Shown piece after piece: positions 35,788 to 44,866 of a stretch of 64,000 bases of DNA. The stretch spans positions 2,279,501-2,343,500 of the forward strand of contig CP075525.1 in the NCBI GenBank assembly GCA_025808415.1, read 5' to 3'. Every line of letters begins with the position of its first letter. Position 1 is the stretch's first letter. The notes under the pieces were generated by a model that ran no database searches, had not been told where the DNA came from, and saw only the letters and a list, made by a program, of their open reading frames with translations. The DNA comes from Cyclobacteriaceae bacterium. GTDB lineage: Bacteria; Bacteroidota; Bacteroidia; Cytophagales; Cyclobacteriaceae. The translations under genes were made by a program, and so were the position numbers.

Positions 35788-37517
35788 AGAACAACCGGCA
35801 CCTGGAAGAAAAAGTGGAAGCGCTGCTGGCGCAGATGACCCTGGATGAAAAGATCGGGCAGATGACACAGGTACGGCATTTTGATGACATTACCGTAGAC
35901 GATATCAGAACGAAATTCATCGGGTCAGTCATCCATACACAGGGTCCGTTGCCCGGCAATACGGCAGCCGAGTGGCAGGCAAAATTTACCGAACTGCAAC
36001 AGCAGGCTTTATCAACACGCGTGGGCATACCGCTGCTGTTTGGTGTAGATGCCGTGCATGGGCAGAACACCTATGAAGGCGCCACCATCTTTCCGCATAA
36101 CATCGGCTTGGGCGCTACGCGCAATGCCGGACTGGTAGAGCAAGCCGCGGCCATCACCGCGGTTGAATCGAAAGCCACGGGATTCAACTGGGTGTTTTCA
36201 CCCTGTGTGGCGATTCCGTTCAATGAAAAGTGGGGCCGTGTGTATGAAGCCTTCTCCGAAAGCACCGAACTCACGGCTGAATTAACCAGAGCTTCCGTCC
36301 GCGGGCACCAGGGAGCATCTGATGCTTTTACCGTGATGGCAACCGCCAAACATTTTATTGGTGACGGTGCTACTGATTTTGGTGTGGAAGGCGGCAATAC
36401 TACACTGAGCCTGGATGAAATCAGGCAACGGCTCCTCCCGCCCTACAAAGTGGCTATTGACAATGGTATTTGTTCCGTGATGGCATCCTTCAATACGCTG
36501 GACGGAATACCGATGCATGCGCACAAAGCCATGATCACCGGATTGTTAAAAGAGGATTTGAATTTCGGTGGCATTGTCGTCTCCGACTGGAAAGCCTACT
36601 CCCGCTTTGGCGGTAACGACATCATCAATGCCGGCATCGACATGGTGATGGCCGTTGACGGTGACTTGGGCATGTTCCAGGAAGGTGTCAGGAACGGAGT
36701 GCTGAACGGTGAAATATCCCCGGAGAGAATTGATGATGCCGTGCGCAGGATTTTACGAATGAAATTCCGGATGGGTCTTTTTGATCATCCGTTTCCGGAT
36801 GAAACGCTGATCAGCAAGATCGGCATTCAAGAACATCGTGATGTGGCGCGACAAGCCGTGCGGGAATCTTTGGTGCTGCTCAAAAATCACAACAACATAC
36901 TGCCGCTGAAGAGAGATGCCAGGGTTGTGCTGGTGGGTGAATTTGCCGATAACTCCGGCTTGCAGTCCGGTGGCTGGACGGTGAACTGGCAGGGTACAAC
37001 AGAAAATTACAAAGGCGCTACTACTATCCTGGATGGCTTCAAAAAATATTCAACCGGAGAAATACTATATGATAAAGATGGTCTTGCCACTATGGATCAT
37101 GCCGATGTGGCTGTGATTGTTATTGGCGAAACACCTTACGCAGAGTTCTTTGGTGACATTGGCGGTGAGATGAACAAGTACCAGCTCACGCTGACAGAAG
37201 CTCATCAGCAACTTATTGATACCTATACAGCTAAAGGAATTAAAACCGTAGTGATCCTGATTTCCGGACGGCCGCTGGTAGTCACCAGGCAGATTAACCA
37301 GTGCGATGCTTTTGTGGCGGCATGGTTGCCGGGCTCTGAAGGGGATGGTATTGCTGAAGTCCTGTACGGTGCACATGACTTCAAGGGAAAGCTCCCCCAC
37401 GCCTGGCCCAAATCGGAAGAAGATTATACCGGAAAGTATGGTCCGAATTATTGGGACATTACAACTGAACCGCTTTTTCCTTATGGATACGGATTGCACT
37501 ATAACCGACCGCTATGA
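35784..37517 (+). CDS. GH3 beta-glucosidase, cytosolic
   Basis: This 577-residue two-domain GH3 enzyme has no signal peptide (start MKNNRHLEEKVEALLAQMTLDEKIGQMTQ). GH3 hallmarks are FGVDAVHGQN, ATAKHFIGDG and the nucleophile GGIVVSDWKAY (Asp268); the second domain contains VVLVGEFADNSGLQSGGWTVNWQG and ends VLYGAHDFKGKLPHAWP ... YGYGLHYNR. It would remove glucose from short beta-glucosides produced inside the cell. It overlaps the phosphorylase gene (ATGA type, 4 bp), and the following GH17 lipoprotein gene lies 26 bp downstream. Confidence 0.94.
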   Translation: MKNNRHLEEKVEALLAQMTLDEKIGQMTQVRHFDDITVDDIRTKFIGSVIHTQGPLPGNTAAEWQAKFTELQQQALSTRVGIPLLFGVDAVHGQNTYEGATIFPHNIGLGATRNAGLVEQAAAITAVESKATGFNWVFSPCVAIPFNEKWGRVYEAFSESTELTAELTRASVRGHQGASDAFTVMATAKHFIGDGATDFGVEGGNTTLSLDEIRQRLLPPYKVAIDNGICSVMASFNTLDGIPMHAHKAMITGLLKEDLNFGGIVVSDWKAYSRFGGNDIINAGIDMVMAVDGDLGMFQEGVRNGVLNGEISPERIDDAVRRILRMKFRMGLFDHPFPDETLISKIGIQEHRDVARQAVRESLVLLKNHNNILPLKRDARVVLVGEFADNSGLQSGGWTVNWQGTTENYKGATTILDGFKKYSTGEILYDKDGLATMDHADVAVIVIGETPYAEFFGDIGGEMNKYQLTLTEAHQQLIDTYTAKGIKTVVILISGRPLVVTRQINQCDAFVAAWLPGSEGDGIAEVLYGAHDFKGKLPHAWPKSEEDYTGKYGPNYWDITTEPLFPYGYGLHYNRPL

Positions 37518-37543
37518 ACCATGGATTTAAGACATCAATTACC

Positions 37544-38815
37544 ATGAAAAAGATTTCCGCCATCATTTGTTTCGGGATAGCATTAGTGATTAGCTTTTCC
37601 TGCAGCAAAAAAGAAAAACAAGAACACGAAGACCAATTAACTAAACACCAAGCAGTGACAGCAAAACATATTTTAGGCAACCCAGCCTACCAGGCCATTT
37701 GCTATGAAGGGTACCGGGAAAAATCAAGAGAGATTCAACCCACCGTGGAGCAACTGACAGAAGACCTGAAAATTTTGTCCGCCATGGGAATCAGGATCAT
37801 CCGCACATACAATGTGCAGTTTCCCCATGCATCAAACTTACTCAAGGCGATCAGCGAATTAAAGAAAGCCGATCCTGCATTTGAAATGTATGTCATGCTG
37901 GGTGCCTGGATAGATTGTAAAAATGCCTGGACCGGCATGGAGCCCGATCATAATATTGAAAGCGAACAAAACGAGGGTGAAATAGAACGTGCCGTAGCAC
38001 TGACCAATCAGTATCCGGACATCGTTAAGATACTGGCCGTGGGGAATGAAGCCATGGTGAAGTGGGCCGCCAGTTATTACGTTCAGCCTTCCGTCATACT
38101 GAAGTGGGTTAACCACCTGCAGTCACTCAAAGCGTCAGGTAAACTTCCCAAAGAATTATGGATCACCTGCTCTGATGATTTTGCCTCCTGGGGTGGCGGA
38201 GATCCGGGCTATCACACAGAAGACCTGGCAAAGCTCGTCAAAGCAGTTGATTACATTTCCATGCACACCTATCCGTATCACAACACCCACTACAACCCTG
38301 ATTTCTGGCGGGTACCGGCTGCTGAAGCAAAGCTTTCAGAAATTGAAAAAGTGGATGCCGCCATGCTAAGAGCCGTGGCATTTGCCAAATCGCAATATGA
38401 TTCCGTTGCCAGGTATGTGAAAAGCCTGGGGGTGGAAAAACCCATTCACATCGGTGAAACAGGCTGGGCTACGATTTCCGATGGCTTCTATGGTCCTGAA
38501 GGATCAAGGGCAACAGATGAGTACAAGCAGGGACTCTATTATAAGCACATGCTGGAATGGACTAACTCGGCAGGCATATCGTGTTTTTACTTTGAAGCTT
38601 TTGATGAAATATGGAAAGATGCCGGTAATCCGAACGGCTCGGAAAATCACTTCGGACTATTTGATGTTACGGGTAAAGCAAAATATCCGATGTGGGAGCT
38701 GGTGGACACAGGGATTTTTAAAGGCCTCACGCGGGGTGGCCATCCGATCACTAAAACTTATGACGGAGATGTAAAGAAACTGATGAATGATGTCAAGGCG
38801 CCACCGGCAAAATGA
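37544..38815 (+). CDS. GH17-like glucanase lipoprotein
   Basis: I start at ATG 37544 (MKKISAII, lipobox SFSC, Cys20); the in-frame ATG at 37514 overlaps the GH3 gene by 4 bp and would add ten residues before the signal. The mature protein is a GH17-type TIM barrel: YEGYREKSREIQPTVEQL, IRTYN, acid/base AVGNEAMVKW (Glu169) and nucleophile IGETGWATI (Glu305). GH17 enzymes act on beta-1,3-glucans as hydrolases or glucanosyltransferases. It is the only exported enzyme of the second glucan gene group and is probably periplasmic or surface-bound. Confidence 0.88.
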   Translation: MKKISAIICFGIALVISFSCSKKEKQEHEDQLTKHQAVTAKHILGNPAYQAICYEGYREKSREIQPTVEQLTEDLKILSAMGIRIIRTYNVQFPHASNLLKAISELKKADPAFEMYVMLGAWIDCKNAWTGMEPDHNIESEQNEGEIERAVALTNQYPDIVKILAVGNEAMVKWAASYYVQPSVILKWVNHLQSLKASGKLPKELWITCSDDFASWGGGDPGYHTEDLAKLVKAVDYISMHTYPYHNTHYNPDFWRVPAAEAKLSEIEKVDAAMLRAVAFAKSQYDSVARYVKSLGVEKPIHIGETGWATISDGFYGPEGSRATDEYKQGLYYKHMLEWTNSAGISCFYFEAFDEIWKDAGNPNGSENHFGLFDVTGKAKYPMWELVDTGIFKGLTRGGHPITKTYDGDVKKLMNDVKAPPAK

Positions 38816-38883
38816 AACATTCCATTCACTGATAATTCAGCAGCAATACAAATCATACTCGAGGATAACTAAAATTCTACTCC

Positions 38884-41217
38884 ATGTCAGCCATTACAAC
38901 TAAAGTTCCGTTCGGTCAGAAAGTAGCCTTCGGTTTAGGCATGCTTGCCAATCAGATGTTCCCAGCCGTGCTGGGAATTTTTATGGTGGTACTGGTACAA
39001 GACCTGGGCTTTCCCGGCTGGATGTGGGGAACGATTTATTTTTTCCCGAGAATATTTGATGCGTTTACGGATCCCATCATGGGCTTCATCTCCGACAACA
39101 CCAAATCAAAATGGGGAAGACGAAGACAATATGTTTTTATCGGGGCGGTGGTGATGGGGCTTGCCTTTGTGGCCATGTGGCAATTGTACAGGGACAATGG
39201 AATTGAATACAATTTTATCTATTTCATGCTGTGGTCTTTCATCTTCTATCTGGGGCTTACCATTTTCAGTGTGCCCTATGTGGCGATGGGCTATGAAATG
39301 ACCAGTGATTTTCATGAACGCACCAGCATTATGGGCGTTGCCCAGTGGATTGGTCAGTGGGCATGGGTGATCGCTCCCTGGTTCTGGGTGATTATGTACG
39401 ACAAATCTTTTTTTGAATCTGCGGATGTGGCAACCCGAACATTAGCTGTGTGGGTGGGTATCCTGTTTGCGATGTGTGCCATGGTGCCGGCAATATTTAT
39501 TACGAGTAAATCCACACTGAATGAAAACTACTCCCCCCTGAACCTGGCTAACATCGGGGCCAGTCTGAAGCAAATTCTTTCCGGCTTCAAAGAAGCGTTT
39601 AAACTTAAACCGTTCAGGCAACTTTGCATTGCGACCTTCCTGGTTTTTAATGCTTTCAACACCATTGCAGCATTTTCCTTCTTCATTATCGTCTACCATC
39701 TTTTTAACGGAGATGCCGGTGCCGCGGGCGTCTGGCCTACACTGTTTGGATGTCTGGGTGCACTGGGTACAACCTTTATTGTCATCCCGATTGTTACCCG
39801 GCTCTCCAAAAGAATTGGTAAGCGGAATGCCTTTATTGCCTCGCAGGGCGTGTCGATTGTAGGTTATATCCTGCTGTGGTTTCTCTTCATTCCGGGCAAA
39901 CCGTATATGTTCATTTTTGCGTTGCCGCTCTTCTCGTTTGGTATCGGGAGCCTTTTCGTGCTGATGATGTCGATGACGGCTGATGTGATCGATATGGATG
40001 AACTGAATACCGGATTGCGAAGAGAAGGAACATTTGGTGCCATCTACTGGTGGATGGTGAAATTTGGTTTTGCCATTGCCGGTGGACTTAGCGGAGCCAT
40101 CATGACGATTGTGGGATTTGATTCCGGTGCGGAAGTCCAGCCTGAAGGTGCCATTACTGGCTTAAGGGCGTTTTTCTCCGGCCTCCCGATTACAGGTACA
40201 CTGATTGCCATGTTTGTCATGCGCAATTACAATGTAGACGAACAGCGCGCCAACGAGATACGCGCGGAGCTGAATAAGCGCAAGGAAGGCAAGAAGGAAA
40301 AATATACTTCGTACTATCAGAAGGAGAAATTTCTTTCCCTTAACACGATTCCGGCATTGTCGTCCGATGTTAACTTCACTGCTAAATCAACTGTTGAAAT
40401 CAGGCAATTGTTTAATAACACCTTACAACGCGGATTATACGGCATATGCTTCAGCCCCTATCGTGAAGGACAGAATATCGGTGATATTTTATCAGAAGAG
40501 CAGATCCGGCAACGCATGGCGATCATCTCCCCCTACACGAAATGGGTGCGTTCATTCTCCTGCACGGAAGGAAATGAATTTATCCCGAAGGTGGCACGGG
40601 AAAAAGGACTGAAGGTGATGGCTGGTGCATGGATAGATGCGAATAAGGCAAATAATGAAAAGGAAATTGAAGGGTTGATCAGCCTGGCAGAAAAGGGCTA
40701 TGTGGATATTGCCGTGGTGGGGAATGAAGTACTGCTGCGCAATGATTTATCATTACAGGAATTGCTGCAGTATATTCATCGCGTGAAAAAAGCGCTGCCC
40801 AATATTCCGGTAGGTTATGTTGATGCCTATTACCAGTTTAAGGAACAACCCGCGCTGGTGGATGCCTGCGATATGGTGCTGGCGAACTGCTATCCTTTCT
40901 GGGAAGGTTGTCATATCGACAAGGCTTCGGGGTACCTTAGACAAATGTACCTGGTGGCCAAAGAAGCTGCACGAGGCAAGCACGTAATTATCACGGAAAC
41001 CGGCTGGCCGGATATGGGTTCAAGCAACGGTGCGGCACAACCTTCGGATGTCAATGCCATGCGGTACTTTATCAATACCCAAAACTGGGCACAGCAGGAG
41101 AACATCGAAATGTTCTACTTCTCATCCTTTGATGAATCGTGGAAAGTGCGGCACGAAGGCGATGTGGGCCAGCGCTGGGGTATATGGGATAAAAATGAAA
41201 ATCTGAAATATACATAA
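38884..41217 (+). CDS. GPH/MFS sugar:cation symporter fused to a GH17 glucanase domain
   Basis: This 777-residue fusion has two parts. Residues 1 to about 460 are a GPH-type major facilitator (FGLGMLANQMFPAVLGIFM, then the motif DPIMGFISDNTKSKWGRRRQ, about twelve membrane segments, and the usual end MRNYNVDEQRANEIRAELNKR). A basic linker (KEGKKEKYTSYYQKEK) follows. Residues about 500-777 are a complete GH17 barrel with acid/base Glu615 (VVGNEVL) and nucleophile Glu705 (ITETGWP). The reading frame is continuous, and GPH termini face the cytosol, so the glucanase should sit at the inner side of the transporter. The GH17 part is closely similar to the next gene, which starts 3 bp downstream. Confidence 0.93.
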   Translation: MSAITTKVPFGQKVAFGLGMLANQMFPAVLGIFMVVLVQDLGFPGWMWGTIYFFPRIFDAFTDPIMGFISDNTKSKWGRRRQYVFIGAVVMGLAFVAMWQLYRDNGIEYNFIYFMLWSFIFYLGLTIFSVPYVAMGYEMTSDFHERTSIMGVAQWIGQWAWVIAPWFWVIMYDKSFFESADVATRTLAVWVGILFAMCAMVPAIFITSKSTLNENYSPLNLANIGASLKQILSGFKEAFKLKPFRQLCIATFLVFNAFNTIAAFSFFIIVYHLFNGDAGAAGVWPTLFGCLGALGTTFIVIPIVTRLSKRIGKRNAFIASQGVSIVGYILLWFLFIPGKPYMFIFALPLFSFGIGSLFVLMMSMTADVIDMDELNTGLRREGTFGAIYWWMVKFGFAIAGGLSGAIMTIVGFDSGAEVQPEGAITGLRAFFSGLPITGTLIAMFVMRNYNVDEQRANEIRAELNKRKEGKKEKYTSYYQKEKFLSLNTIPALSSDVNFTAKSTVEIRQLFNNTLQRGLYGICFSPYREGQNIGDILSEEQIRQRMAIISPYTKWVRSFSCTEGNEFIPKVAREKGLKVMAGAWIDANKANNEKEIEGLISLAEKGYVDIAVVGNEVLLRNDLSLQELLQYIHRVKKALPNIPVGYVDAYYQFKEQPALVDACDMVLANCYPFWEGCHIDKASGYLRQMYLVAKEAARGKHVIITETGWPDMGSSNGAAQPSDVNAMRYFINTQNWAQQENIEMFYFSSFDESWKVRHEGDVGQRWGIWDKNENLKYT

Positions 41218-41219
41218 TT

Positions 41220-42104
41220 ATGTCGACTAAGGCTGATAAAATTTTAGCACTGGCAGGTGTCTCGTTCGAAGGTGCCACTGTGGAATCATTACGACAACTG
41301 TTCAGAAAAGTGCTGAATGCCGGCATGTACGGCATCGGTTTCAGCGCGTATACCGAAGGACAAAAACCGGGCGATATCCTCAGCGAAGCGCAGATACGAA
41401 GAAGGATGGAAATCATCCGGCCGTATACCCAATGGGTCCGGTCATTTTCCTGCACGGAAGGAAACGAGCTCATTCCGAAAATAGCCAAAGAATACGGAAT
41501 CAAAACATTGGTAGGCGCCTGGCTGGGTAAGGACGACAAGATCAACCAGGAGGAGATAGAGAATCTCATCAAACTGGCAAAGGAAGGCTATGTTGATATA
41601 GCCGCTGTCGGCAATGAGGTGATGCTTCGTGGCGACCTGACTGAAGATGAATTAATTGCTTTCATCAATCGCGTGAAGCAGGCCATACCCGGAATTCCGG
41701 TTGGTTACGTTGACGCCTATTTCGAATTTGATGTGAAGCCGAGGATCACTGCGGCATGCGATGTGGTCCTGGCCAACTGTTACCCGTACTGGGAAGGTTG
41801 CCATATCGACTATTCCCTGCTGTACATGAAAGAGATGTACAACAGGGCCACACGCGCTGCCAACGGAAAGCCGGTGATCATCAGCGAAACGGGCTGGCCA
41901 AGCCAGGGCAGCAACTTCGGAGCTGCCATGCCATCAGAGGAAAATTTCATCAAGTACTTCATCAACACCCAGAAGTGGTCAGCGGAGGATAACATTAAAG
42001 TTTTTTACTTCTCATCCTTTGATGAAGCCTGGAAAGTAGGTGCTGAAGGTGATGTGGGTGCCTACTGGGGTTTGTGGGATAAGGATGAAAAGTTGAAATT
42101 TTAG
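41220..42104 (+). CDS. Cytosolic GH17 beta-1,3-glucanase, tandem copy of the fused domain
   Basis: This 294-residue protein has no signal peptide. It shows acid/base Glu133 (AVGNEVML) and nucleophile Glu223 (ISETGWPSQGS). It aligns end to end with residues 500-777 of the upstream transporter fusion (shared WVRSFSCTEGNE, GYVDAY, VLANCYP.WEGCHID, FYFSSFDE.WK), so one arose from the other by tandem duplication. It is the last gene of the glucan group; its stop lies 2 bp from the stop of the convergent response-regulator gene. It likely hydrolyses or transglycosylates imported laminari-oligosaccharides. Confidence 0.93.
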   Translation: MSTKADKILALAGVSFEGATVESLRQLFRKVLNAGMYGIGFSAYTEGQKPGDILSEAQIRRRMEIIRPYTQWVRSFSCTEGNELIPKIAKEYGIKTLVGAWLGKDDKINQEEIENLIKLAKEGYVDIAAVGNEVMLRGDLTEDELIAFINRVKQAIPGIPVGYVDAYFEFDVKPRITAACDVVLANCYPYWEGCHIDYSLLYMKEMYNRATRAANGKPVIISETGWPSQGSNFGAAMPSEENFIKYFINTQKWSAEDNIKVFYFSSFDEAWKVGAEGDVGAYWGLWDKDEKLKF

Positions 42105-42106
42105 CT

Positions 42107-42718
42107 TTAAATAATTTTCCTCTCTAAGGCAGTTCGCACCAATGCAGCAGTATTTTTAACCTGTAATTTTGAAATCAGGTTCTTTCGGTGCGAATCCACC
42201 GTGCTGTCGCTCACAAATAGTTTTTCAGCTATCTCATGATTGGTTAAACCTTCGGCAATCAATTTAAGTACTTCGAGTTCTCTCCGGGTTAATAATAATC
42301 TGTTATGGTCGTGAATACTGTCACGCACATCGTCCCGACCCAGCCAGGTCTCCTTTCCTTCCATCACTTTCCGAATGGCTAATTCAATTTCATCCGCTGC
42401 GGAATTCTTTAACAGATAGCCACACGCGCCAGCTTCTTTCATGCCTTGCAAATAAGTAAGTTGATCCAGATTGGTAAGTGCAATGATTTTCATTTCCGGA
42501 TTTCTTTTGAGCAGTGCGTTACATAGTTCCATTCCACTTTGATCGGGAAGATTAATATCCAGCAACACAACATCAGCTGTATTCTTCACAAAGTATCCCA
42601 GGCACGAAGCGGCATTCATGGCGTGACCGGCCACTTCCATTTCGGGTAGTTGCAGCAACATACTCCTGATGCCCTCTATCACCATGGGGTGGTCATCAAC
42701 GATAAACACGCGGATCAT
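42107..42718 (-). CDS. NarL/FixJ-family response regulator
   Basis: This 203-residue protein has a receiver domain with acidic pair Asp8-Asp9, phosphoacceptor Asp54 (VLLDINLPD) and a conserved Thr/Ser-Lys end (YLLKNSA), followed by a LuxR-type helix-turn-helix (LTRRELEVLKLIAEGLTNHEIAEKLFVSDSTVDSHRKNLISKLQVKN). The start overlaps the end of the histidine kinase gene by 4 bp, so they form a cognate pair. It is convergent with the glucan genes, so it need not control them. Confidence 0.96.
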   Translation of the reverse strand: MIRVFIVDDHPMVIEGIRSMLLQLPEMEVAGHAMNAASCLGYFVKNTADVVLLDINLPDQSGMELCNALLKRNPEMKIIALTNLDQLTYLQGMKEAGACGYLLKNSAADEIELAIRKVMEGKETWLGRDDVRDSIHDHNRLLLTRRELEVLKLIAEGLTNHEIAEKLFVSDSTVDSHRKNLISKLQVKNTAALVRTALERKII

Positions 42719-44694
42719 GTGGCGGGGATTATGATGTGTACGGAAGTACCCTGACCCGCAGTGGACTGCACATCGAGTTTACCTTTCAAATACTCAACCC
42801 GCGAACGGATATTAGTCCAACCCGCGCCAATAGTATTACTTTCCTTTACAACATCGAAACCGGTTCCATTATCTTCTACTGTTATGGTGATCTGGTTCTC
42901 TTGACGTGCTACTTGCACCAGCACTTCAGTAGCCTTCGCATGGCGTGCAGCATTATTGAGCAATTCCTGCACGATCCTGAAAATAAAAATCTCTGTCTTT
43001 CCCTCCAGCCTTTTATCCATACCAATGGATTGAAAGTCAATTTTAAAAATTTGTGACTGCCGCAGATTGTCACAATAACTTTTCAAGGCTTCAGGAAGCC
43101 CATACTTCACCAACACTTCCGGCATCATGTTGTGCGCTACGCGCCTGAGCTCAGAGATAGAATGATCCAGCATATCCAGCGACCGCTCAAATACCAACTG
43201 GTTGTCTGTATCAAGAATGACATTTGATTTCATATTCGATAGTGAAAATTTTACACCTGATAACAGACCGCCCAGTCCATCGTGAAGGTCTCTGGCGAGC
43301 CGACCCCGCTCCTCCTCCTGTCCTTTGATGACGGCTTCACTGGCCAGTAATTGCCTTTCACTTTCCAGTTTTGCAATCTGTGCCGCCTGCACCTGCTTAT
43401 CTTTCTCAAATATTTTTTTCTTTTGTTGGTACGTACGCCTGGCTAACAAAGCAATGATCGTCAAAGCCAATAGCGATACAACAAGTATGTAATTGAATAA
43501 CCTGCTTTGCCGGATGGTAAGATCTTTAATGGCGGTCTCCTGCTGGAGTTCCATTATACGTTGCTCCTTTTGCCGTGATTCATATTTGGCCTCGACATTC
43601 TGGATGTTTTTGGTAACCGATTCGTTTAATAACAACGTTCGAATGGAATCGCTTTTTAAAGAATAATTTACATTCCCTTTGAAGTCTCTCTTGAAAAGTG
43701 CGATTTCTGCCAGCACCGCGTATGCATGACCGATATGACTCAGGTAATTATTGGTAATCGCCAACCGTAGCGACTGCCGGGCATTGCTTTCCGCTTCAGC
43801 GATTTGCCCCTCCGTATATAAGCAAGTTGCCAACCCCCGCAAAACAATTACTTCCGAGACTAAATCATTTAGTTTCCGTGCGAGCGCCAGTGCATCTTGA
43901 TAGGATCGTTTGGCCTCCTGAAAATTACTCAGCCTGATGTACGCATCACCTAAGTGCATCGCTGAAATCAGCAATGCGTATTGGTGATCGATTTTCTTTG
44001 CCAACTTCTGAACCTCCTTGAGTAATTCAATTGACCTTTTAACCTGTCCGGTCTTGTTGAGTGGCATGGAAAGATTAACCGAAGCTGAAATTATTCCAAC
44101 TACATTATTGATCTCCCGGCTAAGTTGTAGTGACTTTTCGCCATACTCAATAGATTTTGGAAACTGATACAGGTTAAAATAGATGGTGCAAAGGTTATCG
44201 TATATAGAACTCAATCTTCTTTTGTCGCCAAGTTTCTCATAGATTGGAACAATCTGTAAATATGTTTCAACTGCTTCCTCCTGTCGCTCCAGTTGCATGT
44301 ACGAAGCGCCAACATTTCCCAGGCAGGCTGCCAGTCGTTCCGGGTCACCAAAGGCGCGGGCTATTTCAACCGATTTAAGATTTAAAGTAAGCGCAGTGTC
44401 ATACCGACCCATCAGGTTATAGACATACGTGGCATTGGTGTAATAGCTTATGATCCCTCTTGTATAATTTAGATGCGCACTGAGTTCAAGTGCTTTTTCA
44501 TAAAGCAACAATGCGGAGTCGGGGTTATTATTTTCATACTGCTGTCCGAGCTGAATGTATAGCTTGACTTGATTTGTGTCGGGCTTCGAATTTTTAAGCA
44601 CACGCCATAAACTATCCCGATCAAGATAATCCTGAGCGCAGACATGGATAATCTGAAAAAGAAGAGCAAAGAATAGAATGAGTCGCAGTTGCAT
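42715..44694 (-). CDS. TPR-containing sensor histidine kinase (HisKA_3 type)
   Basis: This 659-residue sensor has a signal peptide (LILFFALLFQIIHVCAQ) and about eight tetratricopeptide repeats in the periplasm (about 40-340, for example ALLLYEKALELSAHL and GRYDTALTLNLKSVEIAR). One transmembrane helix (YILVVSLLALTIIALLA, about 400) and a coiled coil lead to a HisKA_3 domain with phosphoacceptor His471 (ARDLHDGLGG) and a HATPase_c domain (ELLNNAARHAKA, VEDNGTGF). This architecture is common in Bacteroidota and pairs with NarL-type regulators such as the adjacent gene. The signal is unknown. Confidence 0.95.
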   Translation of the reverse strand: MQLRLILFFALLFQIIHVCAQDYLDRDSLWRVLKNSKPDTNQVKLYIQLGQQYENNNPDSALLLYEKALELSAHLNYTRGIISYYTNATYVYNLMGRYDTALTLNLKSVEIARAFGDPERLAACLGNVGASYMQLERQEEAVETYLQIVPIYEKLGDKRRLSSIYDNLCTIYFNLYQFPKSIEYGEKSLQLSREINNVVGIISASVNLSMPLNKTGQVKRSIELLKEVQKLAKKIDHQYALLISAMHLGDAYIRLSNFQEAKRSYQDALALARKLNDLVSEVIVLRGLATCLYTEGQIAEAESNARQSLRLAITNNYLSHIGHAYAVLAEIALFKRDFKGNVNYSLKSDSIRTLLLNESVTKNIQNVEAKYESRQKEQRIMELQQETAIKDLTIRQSRLFNYILVVSLLALTIIALLARRTYQQKKKIFEKDKQVQAAQIAKLESERQLLASEAVIKGQEEERGRLARDLHDGLGGLLSGVKFSLSNMKSNVILDTDNQLVFERSLDMLDHSISELRRVAHNMMPEVLVKYGLPEALKSYCDNLRQSQIFKIDFQSIGMDKRLEGKTEIFIFRIVQELLNNAARHAKATEVLVQVARQENQITITVEDNGTGFDVVKESNTIGAGWTNIRSRVEYLKGKLDVQSTAGQGTSVHIIIPAT

Positions 44695-44866
44695 AGTAGA
44701 TTCCTATACAAATCTAACCGATCCGTTCACATGGTAGTCGGGTAACAAACTGTCTTTTTTAAAAATCCCCTTTTTCGGGGAGAGATGAGATACACTATTG
44801 CTGCAATTTTATACTCTCAAATAGCAGTTGAAGCAAGAGGGATTAAACACTAAAACTGATATAAAA

